Notes under the pieces: generated by a model
Databases searched by the model: none
Told to the model about the DNA's origin: nothing
What the model saw: the letters and a program-made list of their open reading frames with translations, nothing else
Source of the DNA: Cunninghamia lanceolata
Taxonomy: Eukaryota; Streptophyta; Pinopsida; Cupressales; Cupressaceae
DNA: 64,000 nt
Assembly: GCA_027924645.1 (NCBI GenBank)
Contig: BSBN01000140.1
Span: 12,158,501 to 12,222,500, forward strand
Direction: 5' to 3'
Made by a program: the position numbers and the translations under genes
Shown: positions 1-10,320 of the stretch, in pieces
Layout of the letters: every line of letters begins with the position of its first letter
Position numbering within the stretch: position 1 is the stretch's first letter

Positions 1-966
1 AGGGATTTGAAGGATAATATACAAGAAGTTGATGAATGCATTCTAAAGCTAAAAGAACAAGTTAAGAAATTCAAAGAAAAATACAAAGAGGTTAGTGATC
101 AATTGATATCAGCAAATGAAACCTTGGATGATTTGAAAGTGGAAGTTATAGAAAGAGCTAAAGCAGAAGATGTAAATCTGATGGTAAAAAGCAAGTTAGA
201 AGAATGTACTAAACTTGAAAAAGAAGTTGTGAGCCTAAAATCAGACTTGGAAAAAACTAAGAGCTATGAAGAAAAGTTTAAAATAAGTTTTGCAAAACTT
301 GATGAGATGATTGCTAGTCAAAAGAGTTCTGATGACAAGCAAGGCTTGAGATTTGAAAAAGGAGAAAGTTCAAAATTAGGTCAAGCAAACACTGAGTTGA
401 AGCAAAATAAAAGCCACCAGTTTAGGAATCAAAGAAGAAGACCTAGAAGACCTCCAGTTAGACAACCAAATGCTCAAAGGTACCCATCTTTCAATGGTTA
501 CTGTTTTAATTGCAAAAGGTTTGGTCATAAGGCTACTTACTGTAGGAGTAGAATAAATCAGAATGTTCCATCATTCTCTGGTCAATGTTTCAATTGCAAG
601 AAAATTGGTCATAGATCAAATAAATGCAGAAGTCTGATAAGAAATGGGTTTTATAATGCAAGGAATACTCAATCATTCAAAGGAAAGTGTTTTTCTTGTA
701 ATAGATTTGGGCACATGGCTAATCAATGTAGATTAATGATGAATTCATTTAGAGGAAGGAATCAAGGACAGGGAAGTATTGTGTGCTACAATTGCAACAA
801 ACTTGGTCATATGACAAAATTTTGTAGAAGCAAGAATGTGAAAAGAAAAGTTGATCTGGTTGAAACTAAGAAAGAAATGGGCAAGATCTGGATCAAGAAA
901 GATGTGATTGAAGTCAAAGATGGATCCACACTAGCATATGGTGCAGATACTTCCTCTGAGAAGTGA
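1..966 (+). CDS. Copia-type Gag with four CCHC zinc knuckles (5' partial)
   Basis: Nucleocapsid-type Gag expected to package element RNA in virus-like particles. The frame is open to the window edge; the codon at 7 is TTG, so this is not a true start and the gene continues upstream. The first 110 or so residues are Lys/Glu-rich and coiled-coil-like, followed by the segment LDEMIASQKSSDD, typical of plant copia Gags. A basic linker (RRRPRRPP) precedes four knuckles at about residues 166-179 (CFNCKRFGHKATYC), 194-207, 228-241 and 260-273, all C-X2-C-X4-H-X4-C. Most plant copia Gags have one or two, so four is high. The frame ends in TGA at 964-966 with no pol fused after it. It has no internal stops, unlike most coding in this window, suggesting a younger insertion. 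Confidence 0.85.
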   Translation, partial: RDLKDNIQEVDECILKLKEQVKKFKEKYKEVSDQLISANETLDDLKVEVIERAKAEDVNLMVKSKLEECTKLEKEVVSLKSDLEKTKSYEEKFKISFAKLDEMIASQKSSDDKQGLRFEKGESSKLGQANTELKQNKSHQFRNQRRRPRRPPVRQPNAQRYPSFNGYCFNCKRFGHKATYCRSRINQNVPSFSGQCFNCKKIGHRSNKCRSLIRNGFYNARNTQSFKGKCFSCNRFGHMANQCRLMMNSFRGRNQGQGSIVCYNCNKLGHMTKFCRSKNVKRKVDLVETKKEMGKIWIKKDVIEVKDGSTLAYGADTSSEK

Positions 967-1449
967 ATTTGTAAGCTCTGGCTCATGGGGAGCTGCAATG
1001 AAAATATTAATCCCCTAGCCAGATTGTAAGTGCTGGAATCCAAAATGAATATATGTTGAAAAGATGCATATGACTGATCCTTTGAAAGAAATTCTAGTGA
1101 AAAAGGTTCAAGTGCGGAGCATTACAAAGCAATCCTAACAGACTGTATTCTATAGAGATGTGTTTGACAACTTTTCACTAGAGGCATTTATGATGACTAG
1201 ATCATGCTTGCGGAGGATAAAAAGGAGCTCCTTTGACAACTAATTCACTTTGCATTCAACCTATCAAGTGTCTAGAAAAATTAAAGCAAGAATCTAGATG
1301 CCAACAGAGATTTCCAGAGCAATTCAAACCAAGCCAATCTCAAGCGAAGAAAAACCCTAATTCGACAGAAAAGGTATTTACAAGTTGAAAACCCTTTTGT
1401 GAAATTTAAATTATTCTAGAAAATGTTTACTCCTTAATTAATCGAGATA
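967..1449 (+). other. Gag-ORF2 spacer; pol is missing here
   Basis: In an autonomous element, protease and integrase would follow Gag. Instead this stretch has stops in every frame. Its end (about 1340-1440) looks like a plant 5' leader: it contains AAAAACCCTAATTCG followed by a possible splice donor (AAGGTATTTACA). It may be the leader of the following ORF, brought in with it. That is inference; no promoter motif is certain. Confidence 0.4.
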
Positions 1450-3610
1450 TTGAAAAAGCCTTGCCCCAAGTTCATGAAACACTTCTTCAAATCACTAGAA
1501 AATAATCCTGTAAAGGCATTCTCAATCACTCCTCATGGAATTATACACATGGAAGTTATTAGGGCATATATTCATACCAATTTAGAGGAATACAATCCCA
1601 TGAATCTTGGAAAATTATACTTGGATGAACTGATTACTATTGATGTTGAGTTGAAAGATGAATATAAAGTCCTAGGAGAAAAGAAATTGGACACCTGGTT
1701 GGATTTTCCTACGATCTCAGATGATACATGGGTTAAGTTTATTCTGAGTAGGATTCATGATGAGTTCTTGTGGCTCGATGAACCATATATGATAACTAAA
1801 GAAGCTATCAAAGCTGTAACTGGTATGAGTTCCTCCAGAAGAATCCCAGGAAAAAATAAAATAAAGAACAATTTAGTAATGTAGCTAACATGAGACAAAT
1901 TTGGTAAGAAATCTCTCATGGTAAATGATATTAAGGATCTAGTGGTCAGATTTGCATCAATGATTATTGGATACAAAGTATACTTTTCCCACTCAGAAAA
2001 TTCTATGTTTGCACTAGCTATATACATAGCATATGACATGGTAAAAAATGATAGGGATTATAACCTATGTGAATTACTCCGTAGTGAATTAATGGAGAAC
2101 TTGAAAAGAACAAAAGAGACAAATTATCCCTTCAAATATGGAACTTTGATCACATGTCTACTCTTCTACTTTCTAAAAGAGCTACTTGGCTTGGAAAGCA
2201 TTGTCTGGGTTGATCACACACTAGTAGCAACTCAAATAAGAAATCACTTGCAGAGTTTTGGAGATGCAGATAGATAGAACGAAATCATATGGGGATACTT
2301 CATGAACTTTCAAAAGAAAATGATATGTAGGGTCTGAATACCCTAAAAGGTAGATCAGAAATTAGAAAAGGACAATGTATTCATGGTGAACAAAGACAAA
2401 TGCTTCATGGAAGTCGTGGAACCAAGAACTACATGGGTCCCTACATTAGGGTATGAAGTTGCAGAAGGTATCCCAACTGAATTATCTGATGAGCTAATGA
2501 TTAAACCAAAAGATATCAAAGAAGACAGGTTTGGGACATTCAAAGAAAATGTCAGATGAACAAACAAGTGGGGCAAAAACCAAAGTAGAAGGATCAAGAC
2601 GTTTAAATGCTCTGGTCGAATGGAAGTCAAATACTCGAGAAAGAAAAGATGAGAAAGCTAAAAAAGAAAAACATATATCTAGCCCCAAGAAAAGAACAAG
2701 GATCTCATCCATTTCAGAAGTCACTACCGAAGTAGAGAAGGAAAATCCAACAGAAGAAAAGAAGAGAAAGAAAGTTACCCTTAGTGAAGAACAAGCGGCA
2801 AGAGACACTGCTGCAGACCAAATTTTAGTTGACTATGCTAGAAAGTTTTTTGAAAAACAACAAAGAAAACAAAGAGTACAGATCCTAGATTCACCCAAGA
2901 CTCTACAAGGACCAATAAATCTGGCTTCTATGTCTCTTGTGGAGAAACTCAAACTAGCATCAATCATGCAAGCTAAGGCTCAGGAAGAAATGTTGAAAAA
3001 ATATATGTATAGGACAATGAACTCGTTGATGAGACATCTAGTATTCTGGAGAAACTGATGCCCTCATACAAGAAAGATACTTCAGTGTCATCAGCTGCTC
3101 ATCTCAAAGGTCTAATAAATTCTGTAAGTACTCATTTTGAATCTTTTGAAAAGTTTGTTGACATTAAGGTTAAAAAGGAATATGAAGACAAAAGACTAGC
3201 AGTATCAAAAAGCAAGTTAGACAGTGACAAAATTCTATTAGAAAGAAGCATGAAGAATATGAAAAATGCAATCAAGGAAGCCTGTGATATATACATTTTT
3301 TTTTTGTCATGGCCTGAGACCACTAAGGAAGTAGATGAGAAATTCAAAAGCATGGAACTTCAACTCACAAATATTTCTAAGACCTTTGATCCAGTAGTTG
3401 ACTCAATCAGCAACATAGAAACATGAGTTGAAAACATTTAGAACAACATAAGTAGTCTACTCAGTAGACAGGAAGAAATTAAAAACAAGATGTCTCTGCT
3501 GAGAGGGATATTAAGCTTAAAAGTTGAGATCATGATAAATCTTGCAGTAGAAGCACATGTAGCTTCACAAATTGACACACCTTCTAATGTGCAAAAGGAA
3601 GAACAATAAG
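1450..3610 (+). pseudogene. Unknown second ORF of the copia-type element, broken
   Basis: I do not recognise the family. Starting at the codon at 1450 (TTG; no convincing ATG), one frame runs 1450-1884, 1918-2277 and 2383-2560 with stops at 1882 and 2275. Frameshifts near 2530-2560 and 3056 then lead into 2531-3058 and 3058-3426. The first part looks globular and helical (TKEAIKAVTGM near 1795-1830; FMVNKDKCFMEVVEPRTTW near 2380-2440). The middle is very Lys/Glu-rich with basic runs (EEKKRKK), and the end is coiled-coil-like. No RT, integrase or protease motif is visible, nor a clear transmembrane segment to support an envelope-like protein. The globular-then-coiled-coil layout resembles the unknown ORFs at 28.7-32.1 and 36.9-39.7 kb, but I see no firm residue alignment. 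Confidence 0.5.
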
Positions 3611-3944
3611 TCTTTTTGATAAATGGTCACATTCAAATTTTGAAAAGACCTAAGAAAAAATGGGATGAAGAGATTACACATTTAAAGATTGTGTATAAGG
3701 ATATTCTTTCACCTACAATTAATTGAGTTGAAGATTGTATGTGTACATATGTGATAGAGTATGAAATTTTTTGTAGTTTTGACACAATTTTGACCCTTGT
3801 ACATACACCTTTGCCATTAATGTCAAAGGGGGAGAAGGAGACTAGTGAAAAATGGGAAAACACCTAAGGGGGAATGAAAGAACAAAGTGTATATAGAAAG
3901 GGGGAGTAGATACACATTTTTCACTAAGTGTTTCCATCAATGCC

Positions 3945-3956
3945 AAAGGAGGAGAT
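3945..3956 (+). promoter_or_regulatory. Polypurine tract next to the 3' LTR
   Basis: AAAGGAGGAGAT directly precedes the TGTTAGC start of the LTR, the expected primer site for plus-strand DNA synthesis. Similar purine runs occur upstream (TCAAAGGGGGAGAAGGAG near 3822-3840 and AAAGGGGGAGTAGA near 3898), a common arrangement in plant copia elements. Confidence 0.65.
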
Positions 3957-5327
3957 TGTTAGCAAGAGACACTACTCTGATGAAGGATTGGATGTTGTCA
4001 TTGATGGAAACAAAGCAAAGGGATTCTACTGGCATGACAAAGAGATTCCACTTTGGAAGATAGACTATGTTTGGCAACAAGAAAGAAAAGTATTCTGGTC
4101 TAGAATACTAAAATGACTAAGTATGGACAGTATATAGAGTAAGTGACAGAGATTGGGTCAGTATGCCTCCGCAGTAGAAAATCACTATATGCAATTCAGG
4201 CATGTTGTTCATAGCTATTTGATGATGATATGTTCCAATGATCAAGACTCTACTTCCTCTGGAAGTCATACTATGAAATGACTAAGTCCGGGTGAATAGA
4301 AGTAAGATAGGAACATTACACAGTGTCAAAGAAAAAGGGTCCGCATTTTTTTGTAGTTGCATATTTTGTCTTGAAGTTCTAAACGTATGCTAAGAGGTCA
4401 AGAATGAATGTTGGTTATGAATCCTTGAGTCTCTTGTGGTCCATAGTGAGAGTTTTGATGTGACAGATGAATTGGCCAAGCATGTTCTTAAGAGATAGGC
4501 CGACAGGCATGTAAAATCCATACGCGGAGAAAATATATTATTTGAATAATAAATCTAAGTGGTTGGATGATTGGTGCTGACCTATATGAAGATCAATATA
4601 TGTTTGGTTTGGTATGCATTACTGTTTGTACACATGATCAAGCTAACAAGGTAGAATACATTGTATACACGCTTCATGTCTGGCTTGCTGACCTGATTAT
4701 GAGATGAATCTTGTAGCGGATATAAATGCTCGATGGATTGTGATGTTGAGTGTGTGGTGTATTGTAGATGTGTGAATTTGAAGTGTGAAGGATTATGAGA
4801 AGAGTGCAGAGCAGAAAAAGGAAATAAGGGAAGAAAACAGAGTACATGTAGTTGAGTTGAGAAGCAGGGCAGAATAAATGAAGACCTTTGAATCTATATA
4901 TTGAGCCTTCAATGGAACTGTGATCCCGCATATGGTAGATGCATTTATAGTAGTTCATTACTAGTAGTGAGCCAATCCTTCTTCTATCTTCTATCTTTCT
5001 TTCTCAGTGGACAATGAGTTCACTTGGATAATAAGTCCACCTGCAGTGAGCATTTTTTTGGGCAGTGAACCCTATGGTAGTAAGCCTTATGTAATCTGGC
5101 ATTGTTATCATAATATATTGTGAGCTAACACACACCATTGTTTTTCCCTTTTTTGGGTTTTCCACGTAAAAATCTTGGTGTCCATGTGTTATGTCTTTAT
5201 TGTTGCTATTCTTATGCTTGTTCTACTTTTATGTTATTGATTTTTGAAATTGGATTAATAAACTTGTTAAGAAGTGGTTTTGCAGATTATTGATTCACCC
5301 CCCTCGCAGTATTCCTTATATTCAACA
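3957..5327 (+). repeat. 3' LTR of the copia-type element
   Basis: It begins TGTTAGCAAGAG and ends TTCAACA, the canonical TG...CA, about 1371 bp. The start is fixed by the polypurine tract; the end is fixed by the abrupt resumption of gypsy integrase coding at 5329. The partner 5' LTR is outside the window, so LTR identity and target duplication cannot be checked; the candidate right-hand duplication is CTTGG (5328-5332). Confidence 0.7.
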
Positions 5328-5328
5328 C

Positions 5329-5512
5329 TTGGTCCTATATGAAAATCAACATAATGTCAATGCACCTCTTGGCAAAAAAGGGAAATTTAGCCCTAATTTC
5401 TAGGACCATATGTTTTCACTAAGGCTTATGGATCAAGAGCATATAAATTAGCTGATGAACAAGGTATGCCTCTTAAAGAACCTATTAATGCTATGCATTT
5501 GTGAAAATTGCA
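5329..5512 (+). pseudogene. Ty3/gypsy integrase C-terminal end, split by the copia insertion
   Basis: The reading frame gives LVLYENQ, then GKFSPNF and, after a one-base frame slip near 5395, LGPYVFTKAYGSRAYKLAD...PINAMHL. This is the characteristic end of plant gypsy pol, where the integrase tail reads GPYVI-AYGSGAY-L...PIN--HLK. The rest of this pol should lie to the left of the copia element, outside the window. It is a fragment with no function of its own, and it dates the copia insertion as later than this gypsy element. Confidence 0.7.
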
Positions 5513-6050
5513 TGCTTAAGATCATATGTTAGGCATTGTTTTATAAAGCAATTATTCATTAATTGTTTCAATTTCAACAAGATAGATTTTTTTTTTAATT
5601 TATTTAATAGGCTAGCATAAGATCTTTATTAAAAACAATTAATCATTTTTGCATCTAATTAAACCATGTTTCGTTAGAATCACAATTGCATTATTTGGGA
5701 ATAATATCATATTTTACTCATGTGCTAAATTTTTAATCATTGTTGAATTTACTAAACAGTGTGCAAAGATTGATTAGCCTAAATCACAATAACATCAAAT
5801 ATATTTTCACATAATCATCACAATTATCATTTGCTACATTTAATAAATCACATATGGTACATCAAATAACATCATAGCATTAATAGAAAGGCATACTATA
5901 TATAGATACATCAGTTTAAATATACAGATCAAAATCAACTATCCTGTACATCAAAATGGGATGTCGTAATAAAACACATGAGATACATATCATATAGTTG
6001 AACCTCAATTACCACACCCCTCAGGACTTGGTGGTGTATGAGTGATAGAA
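5513..6050. other. No gene seen; probable gypsy 3' non-coding remnant
   Basis: AT-rich sequence following the gypsy integrase end, where a 3' UTR and LTR would be expected. I cannot find a convincing LTR border or any coding in it. Confidence 0.4.
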
Positions 6051-6099
6051 GGCTTCCCATGTGAGGTCATGGACCATGAGTGACTCCTAGAGGTACTTT

Positions 6100-7440
6100 G
6101 TGATCATAGACCCCTAAGCTCACCTCTAAGATCTCCCATCTCTCTCTGAGAGTCTATATAAAGTTGTTGAAGTCTATCTCTATCTGACAATGCTCGATCT
6201 CTCTCACTTCTCCCCTGATCTAGCTCTGTCTGTAGATAGAGACTAAAGGCTCCACCCATATCGGTAGGAGATGTCATGGCCTGATCTCATTGTGCATGGA
6301 GGTCTTCCTCTACATGCTCTACTCTTTGGGTCGCCTAATCTAAAGCAGCTTCCATAGCCACCCTATATCTCATGAAGGGCATGAATATCTCTACATACTA
6401 CCTTGCAAATTGTTTTGGTGAATATCCTACCTGCACTTACTACTTGATTGCATTGGTAGGAACTATATCTGCTATAACACCACTCACAAAGTCATGCCAA
6501 GCCTGTGTATTGAATGTCAAAAGCAACACAAAGATAATATCAGTATCTCATCATAAAAATATATATATATGTATGAGATCATCATAAGCAAATAATCATC
6601 AAAAGAAACTTAAGATCATTTTCACCTAGATCACTATCCTACCAATCAGGATCTTGTAGTGCTATCACGATAGTAACATCTGTAGTTGCCTGTATAGCTG
6701 GGGGCATAGCACTACTTGCCTCCCCTCGCTCAAGTTGACTTGATCTTCTACTAGTAGTAGGCCTTGGATTGTTGTTACAAGCCCTAGATCTCGATCTCTC
6801 CTCGGACTCCTCATCATCCTCCACCTGTTTCCCTCATCGTGGCTTCTCCTTGAAGACATAGCACAATGGCATCTCCTCGTCCTCATCATCATCTATATAA
6901 AAATATCCACCAAAAAGACTAAAGTCATCCTCATCTCTTGAATCATCCCCAGGACCCGTCCATGGCCATGGATCATCCATGGGATGAACAGCAGGAAAAA
7001 CTGGAGCAAGTCGAGCCATGTCCCACCAGGTCATGTATGCTTAGGTACAACCAATGTCATCTTCCTTTAATGTTGGCTCTACATTAGCTACACCATCATC
7101 ATCACTCTTGACAACCTTAGCTATAATTAGCCATGGGGCATGATTAGCCCTAACTATGTTGCATGCTAAGCATGTTTAGCTTGGACGAATGGTAGGGACA
7201 CCCTGTACGCATCCAAACTATCGCATAACCCTATCAAAATAAAAGATGATGATGATGTGGTCTCAGCGAATGGATTGTATTCAATCCCTCTGCATCCTCG
7301 CTAACTATCTCTACTAGTCCATCCATGGCCTGTGGCTACGATATGGCCTCCATATGATATCACTGTGCTACAGTTTGTTGATCACTCCTCTCCAATACAA
7401 CCACTACAATAGAATAGGCCATTAGTACCTAAAATAGCAC
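6100..7440 (-). pseudogene. Plant mobile domain (PMD) protein, decayed
   Basis: Read on the minus strand from 7440 down, the translation gives IIWRPYRSHRPWMD, then about 30 residues later DRVMR-FGCVQGVP, then MTWWDMARLAPVFP. The W-PY ... DRVMRQFG--Q-IP spacing is the conserved end of the plant mobile domain found in MAIL1/MAIN-type proteins and in Mutator- or gypsy-borne relatives. An acidic linker (about 6950-6880) follows, then an apparent intron (acceptor ACACAG about 6510 on the minus strand) and a coiled-coil tail (RDRLQQLYIDSQREM, about 6180-6140). Several in-frame stops (for example after DRVMR) make it non-functional. It could be a host-derived copy or a transposon-borne PMD; no flanking terminal repeats were identified. 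Confidence 0.6.
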
Positions 7441-7599
7441 CAGATTTTAGTACAATTGAGCTTAGAAATTGGACACTTTTTCTGGTGCAAAACTTGACGC
7501 AAATTTGCATGCTTACTTCTGGGCTAGATTTAGTGCCAACTTTTGTGCCAGATTTAGTGCCAACATTAGCACTGGAAAGCAACAACCAGATTTGGCACT

Positions 7600-8396
7600 G
7601 GATTTAGTGCCAGAATTGACACCCAATTTGGCTTCTAATTTTGCTTCTAGTTTGGCTTCTAGGTTTGCTTCTTGTTTTGCTTCCAGTGTTGCTTCAAATT
7701 TTGCTTCTAGATTTGCTTCCAATTTAGTGCCAAATTTGGCACCCAATTTGGCTTCCAATTTTGCTTCTGGTTTTGCTTCTTGTGTTGGTTCCATGTTTGC
7801 TTCAAGTTTTGCTTCCAGGTTTGCTTCTAGTTTTTCTTCCAATTTTGCTTCCCATTTTTCTTCTAGATTTGCATCCAATTTAGCACTGGATTTGGCTTTT
7901 AGTTTGGCTTCCAATTTTGCTTCTTGTGTTGCTTCCAAGTTTTCTTCGAGTTTTACTTCTGGTTTTGCTTCAATTTTTGCTTCTAGTTTTGCTTCCTATT
8001 TTCCTTCTTGATTTGCTTCCAATTTAGCGCTGGATTTGGCTTCCACTTTGGCTTCTAATTTTGCTTCTAGTTTGGCTTCTTGTGTTGCTTCCAGTTTTGC
8101 TTCCAGTTTTTCTTTTGGTTTGGCTTCCAGGTTTGCTTCCAATGTTGCTTCTAATTTTGCTTCCAAGTTTGCTTTGGGTTTTGCTTCTAGATTTGCTTCC
8201 ATTTTTGCTTCCAAGTTTGCTTCCAATTTTGCTTCCAATTTAGTCCCCGATTTGGCACCCAATTTAGTTTCTAGTTTTGTTTCTATGTCTGCTCCCATTT
8301 TTTCTTTTAGTTTTTCTCTCATCCGTGCTTCATATTTTGCTTCTTGTATGGTGTCTAAAATAGCTTCTTTTTTGGCTTCCTAATTGACGCCAAGTT
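7600..8396 (-). repeat. 15-bp coding-compatible minisatellite (EAKLE / ASNFA)
   Basis: About fifty degenerate copies of a 15-bp unit, roughly TTTGCTTCCAATTTT on the plus strand. The length is a multiple of three, so both strands stay open. The minus strand gives (E-A-K/N-L-E) repeats from 8322 to 7513 with a single TAG at 7996-7998. The plus strand gives (A-S-N/R-F-A) repeats from 7469 to 8383 with a single stop at 8009-8011. The minus-strand version would be a charged amphipathic helix and lies on the same strand as, and upstream of, the decayed PMD gene, but no junction linking them is visible. Whether it was ever translated is unknown. Confidence 0.75.
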
Positions 8397-8445
8397 TTAC
8401 TTCCATTATGACCTCCTTTTTTGCTTTAGGTTTTGTTTCCAATTT

Positions 8446-8505
8446 AACAAGATAATTCTATAAAAAAACAAGATAATTATTAAAAAATAACAAGATAATT
8501 ATTAT
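8446..8505. repeat. AACAAGATAATTATT short tandem repeat (3 copies)
   Basis: Three near-copies of AACAAGATAATT with variable A/T spacers. Low-complexity, no coding. Confidence 0.5.
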
Positions 8506-8735
8506 AACATGATCATCATCTATAATTAAAACAAGCGAGTCAAATATCTATAATTTAATTGAATTTTACAACATCCATCCTGTAGTAAATTAAAATCATC
8601 ATACGTAATAAATATCCATCCAAAAATCATAGACCACTTTCAATATATATAAATTGACAAGTCAATACTAATAAGATCATCATCATATATAACTAAAACA
8701 AGTGAAAGTCAAATATGCTAGTAGATCAATAACAT

Positions 8736-8915
8736 GTCAAAATGATACATGTCCAACAGTCGACATAAGTCAAAATGATACATGTACAAATGATATAAGT
8801 AAAAATGATAAATTATGTAACTCAAAATGATACAAGTCAAGATGATACATGTCCAAATGATATAAGTCAAATTGATACATGTGAAAATGATACAACTCAA
8901 TAATATTGTACTGCA
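8736..8915. repeat. Minisatellite of CAAAATGATACATGT type
   Basis: About ten degenerate copies of a 15-17-bp unit (CAAAATGATACATGT, CAAATGATATAAGT and similar). The minus-strand open frame across it simply reads the repeat and is not a gene. Confidence 0.65.
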
Positions 8916-9039
8916 GGCTGTGAAAATGTTACATATGATAGTAACCATGAAAAGAGGCATCATAATGATATATCAACAATGATCCATGATGCAGTCTATA
9001 TGATCGTGAATGTCACTAGCTACTACCAGCAACTATCTC

Positions 9040-9112
9040 ATCATCATCATCACCATCGTGATCATCATGATGATGATGATGATGATGATCATGATCATCA
9101 TCATCATCATCA
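9040..9112. repeat. Compound (CAT)n / (ATG)n trinucleotide repeat
   Basis: CAT repeats switch to GAT/ATG repeats and back to CAT repeats, so the tract is self-complementary and could fold. Open frames rich in His, Asp or Ile here are only translations of the repeat. Confidence 0.7.
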
Positions 9113-9499
9113 TTGGCCTCATTATCTTCTGTATCTACATCATCATCATCCTCTGCTATGTGATCTGTACCAGAAGCAATATATTCTGGATCTATATCAT
9201 TAGGATCATCTTTATCTTCTGGAAGACCTGTGTTCTACAAAAAAAATATTTAAAATGAAAAGTTATTGTTTATTTTATGTAATAATTTATTTTTCTGTTA
9301 TATATCTAATATTCCAACATATGAAATGAAACCATAATCATATTACATCCTATCAAAGTGCACATACCATAATAAAATTTCAAAAAAGTTATAGCTAATA
9401 TGTCATTCCAATGATGTAAAACATGCAACAATTCTAATAAATGTTACTAAAGATCATAAACAAATTTGTTATACAATTTAACTATCAACTGTAAATTCT

Positions 9500-10320
9500 A
9501 TTACATAACCTTAAGTGCCACAAATTGCGTGGTCAATGTATGTTATTTTTCACTATTAATCTAATAACCTGCATTAGACAGAAACATTAAAGAGTTTTTA
9601 AGTAGTAGTTGATTAAATTCTCTTACATCTCATTAATGAATGCATAATTTTTTTTCAATAATTATTTATCTTAAGATTCATGAGTAACCTTAAGATAAAG
9701 GTCTAATAGTTGTTCCATGGGGCATGTTTAACAAACCAAATGCAATTGCCAACTTTTCACCATGGTGGCAGAGAAATAATTCTTTTTCCCATTGTTCCAC
9801 AGCATTAAGTAAATACTTGAATCTAGAAAATACCTTGCCACCTTCATATTCCAAGCCAATTTCTCCAACTTTGCATAGGTCTCCTTTATCTATGGATGTG
9901 ATCTATCTCCTACACAAAAAAACGTGTACCATTTTTTGCCCTCCAATCCAACTAAATCTCGGCCTTTTTTTAATTCCTCTATCTTTCATCAATCTCCTTA
10001 CCTCACCACACCTGCCCACTTGTGGATAGATGTTTGAGAGAACATAAGTTGTGTAGCATTTTTATGATCCAAAACAAAAAGTAGTGTTGATGTAAATACT
10101 CCTAAGCCTATATTCATATGTGATCTACAGGCACCAAGAAAACACATGTATACAACTAGCATAGATTTAACAGGGTGTCTTCAAGATAGCCAACAACGAC
10201 AAGGAGGTAAACCATGCATGTAAATAGAGAGGCCCTAGTTAGCAAGTTATATGGGGAGAAGGATGCTTTTCATTTTCAAGAATCCTAAGTCTCATTGCTA
10301 CATATGTTGCTTAAAGAAGG
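9500..10320 (-). pseudogene. PPR-DYW protein, C-terminal fragment, decayed
   Basis: On the minus strand from about 10220 the frames give CMVYLLVVVGYLEDTLLNL, then ACRSHMNIGLGVFTSTLLF and LDHKNA, then VGRCGEVRRLMKDRGIKKRP, SWIGGQKMVHVF, TYAKLEKLAWNMK and HHGEKLAIAFGLLNMPHGTT. This is, in order, the last PPR motifs, the E and E+ motifs, and the start of the DYW domain of plant organelle RNA-editing factors (consensus RKLMKDRGIKK-PG-SWIE, HSEKLAIAFGL). At least four frameshifts join the pieces. The expected CxxCH and DYW C-terminus is not cleanly readable; a segment near 9510-9560 (VIRLIVKNNIH) may match it after an intron-like gap (GTAAGAG...TGCAG). Non-functional copy of a host gene family. 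Confidence 0.75.

Larger units (their letters stand above)
1..5327 (+). mobile_element. Ty1/copia-type LTR element without pol (5'-truncated by window edge)
   Basis: In order: a Gag with zinc knuckles, a spacer of about 480 bp, a second ORF of unknown family, a polypurine tract, and a 3' LTR running TG...CA. No protease, integrase, reverse transcriptase or RNase H coding is readable between Gag and the LTR in any frame, so the element is non-autonomous as seen here and would need proteins from a relative. Its 5' LTR and any coding upstream of Gag lie outside the window. The sequence right after the LTR resumes a different (gypsy) pol reading frame, so this element is nested in an older one. 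The superfamily call rests on the style of Gag and the LTR/polypurine layout. Confidence 0.75.

Noticed and set aside
1450..3610. Envelope-like ORF as in SIRE elements
   Set aside because: No signal peptide or clear transmembrane segment is visible; the position after a missing pol is not enough.
5321..5345. Apparent primer-binding site (CTTGGTCC) right after the copia LTR
   Set aside because: It reads in frame as gypsy integrase coding (LVLYENQ), so it is flanking DNA and not an element interior.
7469..8011. Ala/Ser/Phe-rich plus-strand protein
   Set aside because: It is a translation of the 15-bp minisatellite; the opposite strand is equally open, so openness alone is not evidence of a gene.
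8979..9258. His/Asp-rich and Ile-rich small proteins
   Set aside because: They are translations of the CAT/ATG trinucleotide repeat.
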